Source: Siphonodentalium dalli (taxonomy: Eukaryota > Mollusca > Scaphopoda > Gadilida > Siphonodentaliidae). From it: 64,000 bases of DNA. Position 1 is the stretch's first letter. Every line of letters starts with the position of its first letter. Below are positions 11,225-23,420 of the stretch, in pieces. Made by a program: the position numbers and the translations under genes. The stretch covers positions 203,032,690 to 203,096,689 of the forward strand of contig CP136069.1 of NCBI GenBank assembly GCA_032622095.1, written 5' to 3'. A model generated the notes under the pieces. It was not told the origin of the DNA and made no database searches. It saw only the letters and a list, made by a program, of their open reading frames with translations.

Positions 11225-14200
11225 ATTTTTTGTATATGCACCAGGTATCTTTGATCGCCGTTATAGTAAAGATCATGTTACATGCGGTCTTGTTTTCCGT
11301 TCGATACGTTATGGTAATATACAACCCTTACAAATTAGTTTTAAAATTCGACACAAAAATCCAATATGGCGGCCTGAATGGCCGCCGAAATGTAAACATT
11401 TGCTATTTTTCGGACATTTCACCACATTTCGTTTGTCTCTGTGGGAAATTATTGGCATCTTGACGCGATTTTATACTTTTATCGTCTAGAAGAGTCATTG
11501 GCGAACACACGGGGACCATAGTATACATTTCTTGCTGACTATTTTTGTCCATTATCACGTTTTCCCAAATGCCGGTATAATCCGGTCAAAGGCGAATTCG
11601 ACGCTAATAACGCAATGTCTGTTTCGAATTAATGAATGTTATTGCTATCATAACAAAACTCATGCATATATATGTACGAGATAATCGAGCTAGGATTTTT
11701 CTTATATCTGAGTTGAGGAATATTCACCCAAATCCAAGATGGCGGCCAAAATGGCCACCAGAAATAGAAAAATCGCCGAAATTCACTGATTTTAACATCA
11801 GTGAGCGTTATTGTCACGACAACTCCACACCTGCTTACTTTTGTGAGTTGGGAACACTGAAGGGAAGAACTGACCTTATATCACATCTAAAAATAAGTCC
11901 CCCAAATCCAAAATGGCGCCCACAATGGCGGTCATATTTTGAAAAATCACCGAAATTCCATCATTTCACATCATTGGGCATTATTGTCGAGACAACTCCA
12001 CACATGCTGACACTTAAGTTGGAAATACTGAGGTGAAGTAATTACCTTGCATCTGATGAAGGAAATTGCTTTCAAAATCGAAGATGGCGGCCAAAATGGC
12101 GACCGAAATTATAAAACAAGCTTACATTCCTTTACTTTCTTACTATGAGCGTCATTGTTACGCGAATTCTGCCCACAAGTACATATTCATATGGGACATT
12201 GATATGAAGTATTCACTTCAGTTTGGCCAACTCTCACAGTCAAAATGGCGGCCAAACTGACTGCCAGAAATTGAAAAGAAGTCGAAATTGTCACATACTA
12301 ATTTCAACTTTTTGTCATAATATCAATATGTATGGATGGACGAAGCGGTGCATAAGCCATCTATTAGTTCCAACATATGTCGTAGCCTTATGGAAGCACG
12401 AAAACCCACAATAATCACTATGTGGCATTTCGAAATCCATTTTTCACTAAGCGCCCATAATGGCAGTAACCGTATAAATTATGGTTGCGCCGAATAGTCA
12501 TATTATGACTTCTGATTTGCCACATTCAGCATTATGTGGACCAGCATCCGTCTCTTCGTCACACTAATCCATCTCGCTCACACCAACACAGTTTTCTACA
12601 CTTCTTGGTAGAAGAGTCCCACTAATCGGAATGGTTCAAACAACACTTATGCCGATGTCAAACTCACGTGTTTGCCTCGAAAGCTGGGAATTCTTATCCT
12701 TATTCTTGGCGAGCTTCATTCGTGGTAGCTATGGTATAATGCAGATGCTACATGTGGGATCTGAGCGTCATCTTGCGTGATAAACTAGAAAGGTATGCGG
12801 TCGATGAATATACTAGCTTTCAGAACGACCTCTCTATCTGCGTATTTTTCAGATTTGGTTACCTAATGGGGATAACAAAATGTACATCTGGTGATCTTCC
12901 CATCCAGCCACTTCTCAATATATGGTTCATCAATTCACATATTCACGTGCTGACGTACCGGGCAACTTCTGTATATGGCTTCGAATGTTGAAAGCCTAAC
13001 ATTTGACGGATGCCTTTCTGCTAAGGCATAGAAGACCATAATGCATAATATACCCACACTTCTTGACAATGATCATAAGAACAGTCCTGATGGCGTCCAG
13101 CAATCGTCTCATCGTACAGATCCAAGCAGATAATAACAATACATGTGATGCTAGTTTGTGGGAATGTGTCATGATAGTGGAAATGAAATTGGACCATGAC
13201 TGCACCGCCCCTTCTTTGGTATGTTTTAGATTCAGACATGATCTCATGTGGCTTTGCTTTCCGTGTATGCTAAGATTGTATCTCCCCATCCGTTTGGAAG
13301 ACGTTCTTAATCAACTGTACCATTGGCTACTACTATATAAGACCCACCCAGACTGGGATGTAGTCTTAAAGACGATGCCTTTGATAGTTGGTTGATATGT
13401 CATACTCACGCTGGGTGGTGATCGGTATGGTTCAAGAAAGTACAATGCCAAAAGGGTGAAATGTTCAACGCGAAGAACATCTAGGGGAATTTTACTTTGG
13501 TGAGATCGTGCATTCAGTTTGACCTACGTTGGGTACACCAAGTTATTTCTTGGTAACATCACAATTCCGACCATTGTCCTGCATGAGACATATTAATTAC
13601 TATATTCTAAAGTTATATAGTATAAAGATATATGATCATAAAGGCCACGTTCACCAACGTCCACACACATTGCCGTCGATACTATGAATTGTTCTTTAAA
13701 CACAGTGAAATAAATGCACCACAGTTCCTGACAATTGTTTTAATAATATCGCCCACATACTGACACTAACCCTGAGAGCGAATAACAACAACGCGTACCT
13801 TCATTCTATAAAGACATTATCCTTTAGCCCATCCGACCGTTTTTGGGGAGGCTAGGATAGTATTATCCAGACAACATTATACGTCTGGTCAAGTTAATTC
13901 AGAACGGCATTGAAACGGATGTGGAAATATAATCTTACCACACCAAAACCAACACGCATGACATTCTATATCTGAAACATGCACCTGGTGTATGTATGTA
14001 TACCGTGGCCGTATTTGTCCACGTATGCCAATACGTTCGCTATTTTTGTGAGTTGAACCATCTATTGAGAAGTGACTAGTTAACTGGGAAGTTCGCCATG
14101 TATACATGTCGTTATCCCCATGGGGTACGAGAAAGACATACATAAAGATGACCTTCTGTAAGCTTGTATACTTATAGACCATATGCCTGTTTAGTTCAAG

Positions 14201-16255
14201 ATGACGCACAAATCCCATATTTAGCAAGTATTTAAAATCTTAAGCTAGACACCGGAAAATTAATTGTTTGAAACGTTATGATTAGAGGGACCCTTCTCCC
14301 AGGAAGTGTTGAATACTTTGTCGGTGTGACAGGCAAAGAAATGTAAACTGGTCCAGATCATTATGGACGTGGCAAATCAGAATATGTTATCAGGTAATTG
14401 TTCTGATATGGCTATTCGGCACACCTACGGTAACGGCCATTGTCGGCGCTAAGACAGTGTCGACTGGATTTCGAAATGCCACATCGCGATATTAATTGTT
14501 GGTTTTCGTACTTCCAGATGGATACGAGCAATGTTATGCGTTTTGATACATTTAAAGTTGAACTAATAGATGGTTTGTATATAGTTTCGTCCATACATAT
14601 CGATATTATGACAAACAGTTGAAATTAGTAAGTGAAAATATCGATTTCTTTTCAATTTCTGGCCTCCAGTTTAGCTGCCATCTTGACCTTGAATATCAAT
14701 TGCCAAACTCAAATGAATACTTCATATCAATATTCCATATCAACATGTAATGGTGTGTAGAATTCGGGGAAAAACAATAGCGCCCATCGTAAGAAAGTAA
14801 TGGAATGTAGGCTTGTTTTCAAATATCGGTCGCTATTTTGGCCGCCATCTTAGATTTGGAAAACCAGTTCTTGCATGGGATGTAAGGTAATTATTTCACC
14901 ACAGTATTTCCAACTCAACTGTAAGCATAGGTGGGGTTGTCTCGACAATAATGCCCAATGATGTGAATATGAGGGATTTTCGGTGATTTTTCTAAATCTG
15001 TCCGCCATTGTGGGAGCCATTTTGGATTTGGGGGACTTTTATTTGGAATCAATATAAGTACATTTATTCGACTCAGTGTTCCCAACTCACAATAGTAAGC
15101 AGGTGTGGAGTTGTCGTGACAATAACGCTCTCTTGTGTTAAAATCAGCGATTTTCGGCGATTTTTCTATTTCTGGTGGCCATTTTGGCCGCCATCTTAGA
15201 TTTGGATGAATATTCCCCAAATCAGGTAAAAGAAGAATTCTAGCCCGGGTATCTCCTGTACATATATAATCATGGCTGGAGTAATAATAGCAATAACACT
15301 CATTGATTCGAAACAGACATTGCGTTATTAGCGTCGTTTCGGCTTTGACAGGATTATACCGGCATTTGGGAAAACGTGATATCTAACAAAATATCGGGCA
15401 AGGAATGTATATTATGGTACCCGTGTATTCAGGGGGGGGGGGTCGGAAAAAAAATTCAGGCACGTATGGCATTTTTTCCCTTACGATCATTTTTTGTACC
15501 CACCCACCCCCACCGCCAAATTTTTTCCGGTTTTCGGCAGTTTTTTCCGACCATTTTTTGACACCCACCCCCCCCCTTTTAACACTAAAACAGAGATTTT
15601 CGGGGGCAAATTCACTGTAAACAGCTGTATATGAATTTCTGTGCATATTATTTATCATGGATGTTAACATGGACATGTAAATAGGAATGAGTCATTTTGA
15701 GGTCATTCGGCCAAAAAAACATGGCTGCCAGCGGCCATCTTGGATTTCAAAATTTGCAACAAAATACAACACGATAACTGCCTGCAGTCAATTTACAGTT
15801 AGAATTACATTATTTCTCTCATTCAAAGTGTTTTGAAGCCCAACTCATTGCCAAAACACTAAAAAACAAGCATGATTTTTTTTTTTAACAAAATTGCTTG
15901 TTGGTGGCTTTGACCACCCACCCACCCCGGCATACGTGCCGGATTTTTTTTTCTCACCCCCCCCCCCCCCCCTGGTGTATTCGCCAATGACTCTTCCAGA
16001 CAATAAACATATAAAATCGCGTCAAGACGCCAATATTTTCCCACAGAGACAAACGAAAGGTGGTGAAATGTCCGAAAAATAGCAAATGTTTACATTTCGG
16101 TGGCCATCTTGGCCGCCATATTAGATTTTTGTGTCGAATTTTTGGCTGATTTGTAAGGGTTGTATATTACCATAACGAACAGAAAACAAGACCGCATGTG
16201 ACATCATCTTTACTATAACGGCGATCAAAGAGACCTGGTGCATATAAAAAAAACT
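11225..16255. repeat. Giant imperfect palindrome, about 5 kb, arms over 2 kb
   Basis: The left end TATATGCACCAGGTATCTTTG is matched inverted at 16220-16245 (CAAAGAGACCTGGTGCATAT). The pairing continues inward through CCACATTTCGTTTGTCTCTG, CCAAATGCCGGTATAATCC, the ATGGCGGCC blocks, GGATTTCGAAATGCCACAT, GAACCATCTATTGAGAAGTG-type blocks, and as far as about 13.4 and 13.8 kb. Arms are clearly diverged. Each arm contains 4-5 tandem units of about 170-190 bp, each with ATGGCGGCCAAAATGGC-like and TATTGTCACGACAACTCCAC-like motifs. I find no transposase; the open frames of up to 134 codons are chance frames in these units. It could be an old foldback transposon or an inverted segmental duplication. 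Confidence 0.85.
15430..15974 (+). mobile_element. CAGGGG-ended miniature element inserted in the palindrome right arm
   Basis: It begins with CAGGGGGG and ends with CCCCCCTG, between 7-bp direct repeats GTGTATT (15423-15429 and 15975-15981). The left arm of the palindrome, read in reverse, shows GTGTGTTCGCCAATG uninterrupted near 11490-11510, so the arm supplies the empty site. Subterminal AATTCAGGCACGTATGGCA and GGCATACGTGCCGGA are near-inverted. A second copy in the opposite orientation is at 19412-19810. A CAGGG end with a 7-8 bp duplication suggests the hAT group. Confidence 0.9.
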
Positions 16256-16372
16256 TCATCTTATTCACAAATTTAAGGAGTCCTTCTGGCATACGCACTG
16301 TGGGGGAACTACTCCTGGCGATTTGGTTCTCTACCGAGCTTTATTTACATTCTCTATCGAGCAAAGTTTGCG

Positions 16373-16523
16373 GATATTAGCGCATGTTTCGGTGCGTTAC
16401 TAATTGTGCACTTTTTGTCGCTTTCGGCGCGCTCCGAAAGCGACAAAAAGTACGATATTAGCGCATGTTTCGGCGCGTTACAAATGGCGCATTTTTGTCG
16501 CTTTCGGCGAGCGCCGAAAGCGC
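16373..16523. repeat. Two direct repeats, each ending in a CTTTCGG hairpin
   Basis: Unit 1 (16373-16450) and unit 2 (16454-16523) share GATATTAGCGCATGTTTCGG. Unit 1 ends in a perfect 17-bp stem (CTTTTTGTCGCTTTCGG and complement, 16411-16450) with a 6-base loop; unit 2 has a shorter stem on GGCGCTTTCGGCG. Function unknown. Confidence 0.85.
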
Positions 16524-16679
16524 CATTAGCAGGTGGCCCTAATAGGATTCCATATAAAACAACACGCATGTAACGATCGCGGTACATTTTTAGAATTTCC
16601 CGATTGCATAACGAATCGGCTTTCCGTAAATTCCGTAGTTTTTTTTTTTCATCAGCATTCTGTTTCACAGTTTACCAAA

Positions 16680-18150
16680 TATTTGTTTGAACTTGTGGGC
16701 TAGTATTTTATCAGACCACTGATATTTTATGGGATTTATATTAGCTATGAATTTTAAATTTTAAATTGATCATGCCCATAGGCTGTGAACTTCACATGGA
16801 TCGACGTGGTTATAAATATTTCAGAAGAAATCATCACCGGCCTGTCATTGCATTTTTGGCGGGTCAATTTCTTCTTTGACTTCACATGGTGAGATTGTGT
16901 ACACGGTGGATGTTTATATTTTTATATTGGGGACAACGTACCACCATAAGATAGTGACTATTCAAAAAATATTGTTTGATGAGTTAAATCAATCATTTAA
17001 TTGTGTTTATCACTCGGTAAAACCCAGGTGACCAATGATTTTGTATTGAACAAAATAAGACCATCAAATCGAGCGACTGGCAATTTACCTACACGTGGGC
17101 CCTCACTACTACCTTTACACATCCATGTGCTCGTCAAATGTTATAGAAAACTGCCCTGGCCTATTTTCTCGTGGAAAATCATGGAAACATCGGTATTGTT
17201 CATAGTTTAATTACGTTATGCATGCGTAAGTTCACTCACTGTACTTTTTCAGATATATCTTCAAAATAAATAAAAAATCATATCATCGGTGTCACTTTAA
17301 GAAAAATATTGGGTCAGGTGCCATGTAACGCTATCGATGCAGACACGTATTATATACAGTTCGAATTAAACTGAGTTTGAAATGTACATATAGTTTTAGT
17401 ATTGATTTTGACAGAACATATTTCCCCTACCCCCAAAAAGGATTTTATCGCAAAAAATCACAGTAGTTTGTTGAAAATCGCTATAAAATGAAACAGCCCG
17501 AGTGACCAACAAGCAGAAAAAATGTGTGAAATACATCCGTCTATCGGAAAAACATAGTCGGTAAAAATCCGCATGGGGGTGGCCATATGGTAGCTCACGA
17601 TCTAAAATTGCTATTCGTAATAATTATCTGTCGTCGTTCAAAATGCGAAAGGTGCCTACTATGTTTTTCTTCTTCGTCTTCTTCTTCAAAATGCTCTGAT
17701 ATGCCACATTCTCATTAAAGAACTACTGTACTCAACTGATGTTGTTGGTTTCTATATTATCTGATTCGTAGAATACCGTAACCATATTTCCACTATCTGG
17801 CTGCCGATGGCGCTGTGTATATATATATGAAGCTTGATGTTACGGATGGCAGTTAAGTGGGATATTAAAAATAGAGCGCTTAATTGCCATCGATGTATTT
17901 GTGTACAGTATTCAGGTAAATGTATCAAATAAATGTTATGTTATATGCTATAGTACAAGTATGCATAATATTCCCAGATACATATTTATTGTATTATATA
18001 GTCAGTGAGTGGCTTGATACCACGCCCGTATATAACAACACCATTGTTAATTTGTTACACGATGTGTGCCATGCATAACGCGCGTGTTGTGCAATCCACA
18101 ATAATAGATTCTTCAAATAATTGTAAACTCTTCACTGAACTCTTCAAATA
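16680..18150. other. About 1.5 kb with no recognisable feature
   Basis: AT-rich single-copy-looking sequence. A short TTC/TTCTTCG run is at 17668-17686 and a TA run at 17817-17828. Open frames are short and featureless. Confidence 0.5.
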
Positions 18151-18154
18151 AAAA

Positions 18155-18610
18155 TAGACATCTTGGATTTTATTCTTTGCATCACTTAATCCTTTAAGAC
18201 ACACTACATAGCTTATCCCTCATCCTATCATCACCAAACTTCATATGCATCCTCGGTGTAACCTATCGATGGGTGCCTACCATTTTCCCCAATTTTGTAT
18301 AAAAAATGGCTGCCAGCCGCCATCTTGGATTTTACTCTTTGTATGACTAAATCCTTTAGCACACTTACAGGTCACATTTCTAATCCAATTGTCACCAAAC
18401 TTCATATTGATTTTCGAGGTGACCTCGAGATGGGAGCCTCCCTTTTTTCCCCAAAATTTATTTAAAGGATTTATTCGGTCTATAAACTACAAAAGCAATC
18501 GGAAAGCCCTCCCTGTTGTGATTAAAATGATCCAAGTCCCATTCCGATCGCATAATAAATAACCCGTAAAATAAATAAATATAAAGCAGCCATCTTGGAT
18601 TCCAAATGTC
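18155..18610. repeat. About 165-bp tandem repeat with CATCTTGGATTTTA
   Basis: Two good units and a partial third share CATCTTGGATTTTA, CTCTTTGTATGACTAAATCC-like, CACCAAACTTCATAT and TCGATGGGTGCC. Related AAATCCAAGATGGC blocks occur inside the CAGGGG elements and at 56950-57960. Confidence 0.78.
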
Positions 18611-18839
18611 AATCCAACAGCACACCATGCATCCCACATTTATCGGAAAATTGTTTTGAAACTTTAAAGTTTTGTTGGTCAATAAAAAGTAGGAATGCTC
18701 ATGATACGGACATAGATCGGATAAGATCAGGAAAACTGAGTAAAAGTCATTTGAAGCAGTTCCCAGAATCGGAAACAAATTAATATTAAGGAGTGGTGGG
18801 TACCCAGAGGCCGGAAAAATATTTTTTGCGCCTACTGTC

Positions 18840-19290
18840 CGGACATTTTATCATGACCCCCCCCCCCCCCCCCGATCAAGCCATAAATTAAGGTACGATC
18901 TTCCATGTACAAGACGCAATAAAATTAATTGGCGGGAAGTGTTTTCATTTATATCAGGTTGAATAATTTTTTTTTTAATAGAACTATTTAAATCTGAGCC
19001 TTTCAATGTGAATATGCATTGATAGATCCTTGATGAAACATTTAGCAAGCTGACCTTTTTATTACCCATTGGTGTCATCCCTCATTATTAACTGATGGTG
19101 AACTCAAACCCCCCCTACCAAGATTTAAGTGCATACCTATTACATAATAGAACCATTCTTAAATGGAAAATGACTCTAGTAAAAAATTGTGTAAGCCGGG
19201 CTGCTGAACCACATACACACCCTCGCCTAGTGTTAAGAAAAACAATTTGCAGAGCCCCCCCCCCCCAACCCCCCCCCCCCCCCCCGGGCT
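18840..19290. repeat. Poly-C rich segment with two related blocks
   Basis: Two poly-C runs (18856-18873 and 19256-19285) are each followed by a GCTTGAGCCATAACTTAAA-like sequence. This appears to be an old duplication about 400 bp apart. Homopolymer lengths are likely unreliable. Confidence 0.55.
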
Positions 19291-19411
19291 TGAGCCATAA
19301 CTTAAATTTATACAGTATTAAATGAGATTTTAAGATAACCTGTTAACCTGAACGTTTACAGAACACATCGCCGACTCAAATTGATTAGTTCTGTATATTA
19401 TCGATATTATT

Positions 19412-19810
19412 CAGGGGGGTGAAAAAAAAAATTCCGGCACGTATGCCGGGGTGGGTGGGTGGTCAAAGCCACCAACAAGCAATTTTTTCCGCAACTAAAA
19501 AAAAATTCCTGCTTGTTTTTTAAGTGTTTTGGCAATGAGTTGGGCTTCAAAACCACTTTGAATGAGAGAAATGATGTAATTATAACTGGTAAACTGACTG
19601 CAGGCAGTTATCGTGTTGTATTTTGTTGCAAATTTTGAAATCCAAGATGGCCGCTGGCAGCCATGTTTTTTTGGCCAAATAACCTCAAAATGACTCATCC
19701 TATTTACATGTCCATGTTAACATCCATGATAAATAGTAAAAAAAATGATCGAAAGGGAAAAAATGCCATACGTGCCTGAACTTTTTTTCCGACCCCCCCC
19801 CCCCCCCCTG
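19412..19810 (-). mobile_element. CAGGGG-ended miniature element, second copy, opposite orientation
   Basis: It begins CAGGGGGGTG and ends CCCCCCCCTG, flanked by perfect 7-bp repeats TATTATT (19405-19411 and 19811-19817). Its interior is the reverse complement of 15430-15974 (GCCACCAACAAGCAA, CTGCAGGCAGTTATCG, AAATCCAAGATGGCCGCTGG). No coding capacity. Confidence 0.9.
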
Positions 19811-19855
19811 TATTATTGGGAGTTTATTTAAATTGGCTTAAAATCTTCCCTTAAG

Positions 19856-20707
19856 CTGGATCCTGCATTCCATGCCATGTTATAGCCGGATTCCGGATTC
19901 CATGCCATGTTATAGCCGGATTCCACATTCAGGGGGTGATATCCTTCTATAGCGCGACATCTTCTCATTCCATGCCATGTTGTAGCTGGATCCTGCATTC
20001 CATGCCATGTTATAGCCGGATTCCGGATTCCATGCCATGTTATAGCCGGATTCCACATTCAGGGGGTGATATCCTTCTATAGCGCGACATCTTCTCATTC
20101 CATGCCATGTTATAGCCGGATTCCACATTCCATGCCATGTTATAGCCGGATTCCATGCCATGTTATAGCCGGATTCCACATTCAGGGGGTGATATCCTTC
20201 TATAGCGCGACATCTTCTCATTCCATGCCATGTTATAGCCGGATTCCACATTCCATGCCATGTTATAGCCGGATTCCATGCCATGTTATAGCCGGATTCC
20301 ACATTCAGGGGGTGATATCCTTCTATAGCGCGACATCTTCTCATTCCATGCCATGTTATAGCCGGATTCCACATTCCATGCCATGTTATAGCCGGATTCC
20401 GGATTCCATGCCATGTTATAGCCGGATTCCACATTCAGGGGGTGATATCCTTCTATAGCGCGACATCTTCTCATTCCATGCCATGTTATAGCCGGATTCC
20501 ACATTCCATGCCATGTTATAGCCGGATTCCATGCCATGTTATAGCCGGATTCCACATTCCATGCCATGTTATAGCCGGATTCCACATGCCATGCCATGTT
20601 ATAGCCGGATTCCACATTCCATGCCATGTTATAGCCGGATTCCATGCCATGTTATAGCCGGATTCCGGATTCCAGGGGGTGATATCCTTCTATAGCGCGA
20701 CATCTTC
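19856..20707. repeat. Composite minisatellite
   Basis: Two modules alternate: a 20-29 bp module ATTCCATGCCATGTTATAGC plus CGGATTCC, present about 20 times, and a longer module GGGGGTGATATCCTTCTATA followed by GCGCGACATCTTCTC, present six times. The higher-order period is roughly 120 bp in the middle. Long open frames on both strands (up to 174 codons) come only from the repeat. Confidence 0.95.
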
Positions 20708-20894
20708 TCCTTGCAACCACAAATAATAAAAGGGTAAATGAGTGACAGCGATATGCCATGCAGTATAATCTAGATAAATCAGTTTACCGCAAATTGCTAC
20801 AATGCCTGCCATATATATGGTACATGTTTATACTTACCTATATATTTACGAGGACGTATGAACTGAAATTATTGGGAATCTGTGTGATCACTCA

Positions 20895-21029
20895 ATGAAG
20901 TATGTGGTGTTAGTTGGTCTATTCTTCGTACTAAGTGCAAAGCTTCGTAGACTCAAGTGGGTGTCTATTTCTTATGGCCGGGGTTCTGCGAAGTCGCGAA
21001 ATTTAAGAGGCGCATTTGACGTGCAGTAA
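20895..21029 (+). CDS. Possible short secreted peptide, 44 codons
   Basis: The frame starts MKYVVLVGLFFVLSA, a textbook signal-peptide shape (K2, hydrophobic core, small residues at S14-A15), followed by a basic KLRRLKWVS stretch and a stop at 21027-21029. No cysteines and no clear donor inside the frame. It lies 1.1 kb upstream of the promoter-like cassette at 22159. It could be a chance match; kept at low confidence because of the N terminus. Confidence 0.22.
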   Translation: MKYVVLVGLFFVLSAKLRRLKWVSISYGRGSAKSRNLRGAFDVQ

Positions 21030-21429
21030 ACAAATGTCTTGATGTCCCCAGACGATTAACGACATACATGATACCACGCTCTTGAGTACAAACCACACTG
21101 GTGGACAAAATATAGATCTTCGACCCATCTCGTGTGTGACACGTCAAGTATGTCCACTCACTCTATCGAGTGCGGCCACTAAGTATTGTCAAGCATATAG
21201 TAAACAAACTACTTGAGAAGTATGTGACATATTGCATTTAAACATCAGTGACCTTCTGTATATTGTCCTTCATCTGGGTGTCGTGTTAACCTGAAACGAA
21301 TATCCAGGGCCAATACGTACATATATACGACCGCGGCAGCAGTTCGCATCACGAGCGATGTTATGTTACATTAGGCCGTGTATATTATGAAAACTTAGTC
21401 ATCAAATGCATATTCTCCGATTACAGTCA

Positions 21430-21500
21430 GTTCGTACCCTCGCATTTTCGTACCCTACCAACTCGTACCCGATTTGGTTATCTCGTACCCTCATTCAGAA
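21430..21500. repeat. Short TCGTACCC repeat
   Basis: TTCGTACCCTC, TTCGTACCCTA, CTCGTACCCGA and CTCGTACCCTC occur within 70 bases. No function evident. Confidence 0.6.
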
Positions 21501-21939
21501 ATGACAACAAGAGCACTAGAACAACAGACGATGCACTCTAAACGATGAACGAAACATAACATAGCATCATCTGGCATTCTGGTGGGCTCCTGTGTCATTT
21601 GATGGAGGTAAAACATGACATGCAGGGGCAGGAAAATACTCACGAACAGAAGCTACGAGATGACCAATCAGTTACGAGTTACTACAATCTGATTCCTCTT
21701 GAGACTTAATCACTTAAACCATTCAAAATCCATATCCATTGACCGAACACGTAACCAATAACGCCGAACTCAATAACAATAACCCTATAATATATCTATC
21801 AGATAAATATAAATATAATTATATATAGATCAAGACTCTATTGGTATACACAAATATAATATATCCAAAAAAAAATGCATCCATGCATATATTTGCATCG
21901 ATATCTGCAATAATTATGTTTCTGTTATATCTATTTTGA

Positions 21940-22060
21940 TGATCAGAATACCAATAAATTGAATTGATTGCGTGGTGTATATTATGTTGTGTTCATTATA
22001 TTTTGTCTTGTATGTCATTTATTGACGAAGGCAATAAAACTATTTGAATTTGAATTGAAT
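21940..22060 (+). mobile_element. Possible 3' tail of a non-LTR retrotransposon
   Basis: GACGAAGGCAATAAAACTAT is followed by TTGAATTTGAATTGAATTG, the sort of short AT repeat that ends CR1/L2/RTE-type elements. A similar tail, inverted in wording (ACAAATTCAAATTCAATAAT), is at about 22620. No open reading frame remains upstream. Tentative. Confidence 0.3.
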
Positions 22061-22158
22061 TGGGTGTTGAGTGGGCCACCGTGAATCACTCTCCCAAAAA
22101 CATCCCCACGGTGTTGAGTGTTTTCCTTATACCACACGCTTTATGTACTGTATGCGGT

Positions 22159-22241
22159 TATATAAGCGCAGTTGTCCGTCCGCTGCGAATTCATTTCATT
22201 TCACAGTCGTGTTTTGATCGATTCCTTGACGAATTTAACAA
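22159..22241 (+). promoter_or_regulatory. Candidate TATA promoter and noncoding first exon for copy B
   Basis: TATATAAG (22159-22166) is followed after 34 bases by an initiator-like TCATTTC (A at 22193) and then by about 49 bases ending at a consensus donor AACAA|GTGAGT (22242). A near-identical cassette at 39229-39307 precedes the broken third copy. Shared sequence runs from TATATAAGCGCAG through CAGTCGTGTTTTGATCGATT and about 100 bases past the donor. Copy B exon 1 lies 6 kb downstream behind a possible acceptor at 28230. That this exon splices to copy B is inference. Confidence 0.5.
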
Positions 22242-22439
22242 GTGAGTTATATTTTATTATAGGCCAAAACCACCTCTTGTTAATGTTCCTGCTAATTTAA
22301 TATGATGATGGTGGGTCCTGCTGAATCGCTATGATGCTGGTATGGCAAACTGATGCTGTTATGTAATATACCGTTATTTTTTCTAAAGTTGTCGTTTTCT
22401 CGGCCTTTGAATAACCTGCACGAATCAAAGAAAAGTAAT

Positions 22440-22530
22440 TATGTTTATAAAATATTAAAAGCCATTATGTTTATAAAATATTAAAAGTCAATATGTTAAT
22501 AAAATATTCAAAGAAATATATGTTGTTAAA
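22440..22530. repeat. AT-rich short direct repeats
   Basis: ATGTTTATAAAATATTAAAA occurs twice and a variant once within 90 bases. Low complexity. Confidence 0.6.
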
Positions 22531-22798
22531 TATGTTAATTAATATTAATTTCACATGTAAACTTATTCATATATTTTATCCCAAATACTGTATGCATATG
22601 TACGGTTTTTATTGAGATAAACAAATTCAAATTCAATAATGACACTTTTGGTTGTTGTAAACCGACCATAAGTATTTTGCAAACACACTAGCAGTCATGA
22701 TTAAAGTATTGTCACGAATCTCTACTATAGCAGCGTCCGGAGGATCATATTCCACAAGTACAAATCCTGGGAACTGTTTGATGTTGTGACCGGGGCGA

Positions 22799-23035
22799 TG
22801 TGGGGGGGGGGACTCTAAAATACAAGGTCCGGGTGGGTGGGTGTTCGACCGGGGGCGATGGGGGGCGGGGAAAAAACTCTAAAATACAAGGTCCGGGTGG
22901 GTTGGTCTGAGCGGGGGGCGATTGCGGGGTGGACTCTAAAATACAAGGTCCGGTGGGTTGGTCTGAGCGGAGGCGATTGGTGAGGGGGACTTTAAAATAC
23001 AATGTCCGGGTGGGTTGGTCTGAGCGCCGATAGTT
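22799..23035. repeat. About 60-bp tandem repeat, four units
   Basis: Each unit has GACTCTAAAATACAAGGTCC followed by GGGTGGGTTGGTCTGAGCGG and a GGCGATTG block. The minus strand reads as a proline-rich open frame, which is a repeat artefact. Confidence 0.9.
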
Positions 23036-23420
23036 GATTTTTTCCAAATCCATGTTTTAAGATAAATTATGAAAACTAAAATTAGTTTAAATGGAACAAT
23101 ATAGAGCGATGGGGATCCTAGTTTCAATATTTACCCAACAATTGTACTTTTGTAACACGATATCATGGGGTGGGTCCCGCTTCTTATACGAGGAACTAAT
23201 TGTTTTGAAAAATATATTCGTTCTCATTGTTATTTTTGACATTCAATTATCGCTTCGATGCCAACGTGAGCTCATTTAATTCTTCTGATGCTTTAAATGG
23301 TATGAATATTGAACGATAACAGATTTCATGTATTATTGTATGATGTTTATCATTGGGTAGATGGGTCATGGATTACTGTGACCTAACGAGATAATGAAAA
23401 GATGAGTAATTGAACATAAC

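Noticed and set aside
11632-12414. 134-codon and neighbouring frames with repeated NPKWRPQW-like peptides
   Set aside because: They translate the ATGGCGGCC tandem units of the large palindrome; the right arm gives matching frames on the other strand.
17817-17828. TATATATATATA as a promoter TATA box
   Set aside because: Simple dinucleotide run with no initiator, donor or downstream exon.
19910-20658. Long open frames (up to 174 codons) with a repeated SGYNMAWN-like peptide
   Set aside because: They follow the composite minisatellite exactly, are open on both strands and have no start or splice context.
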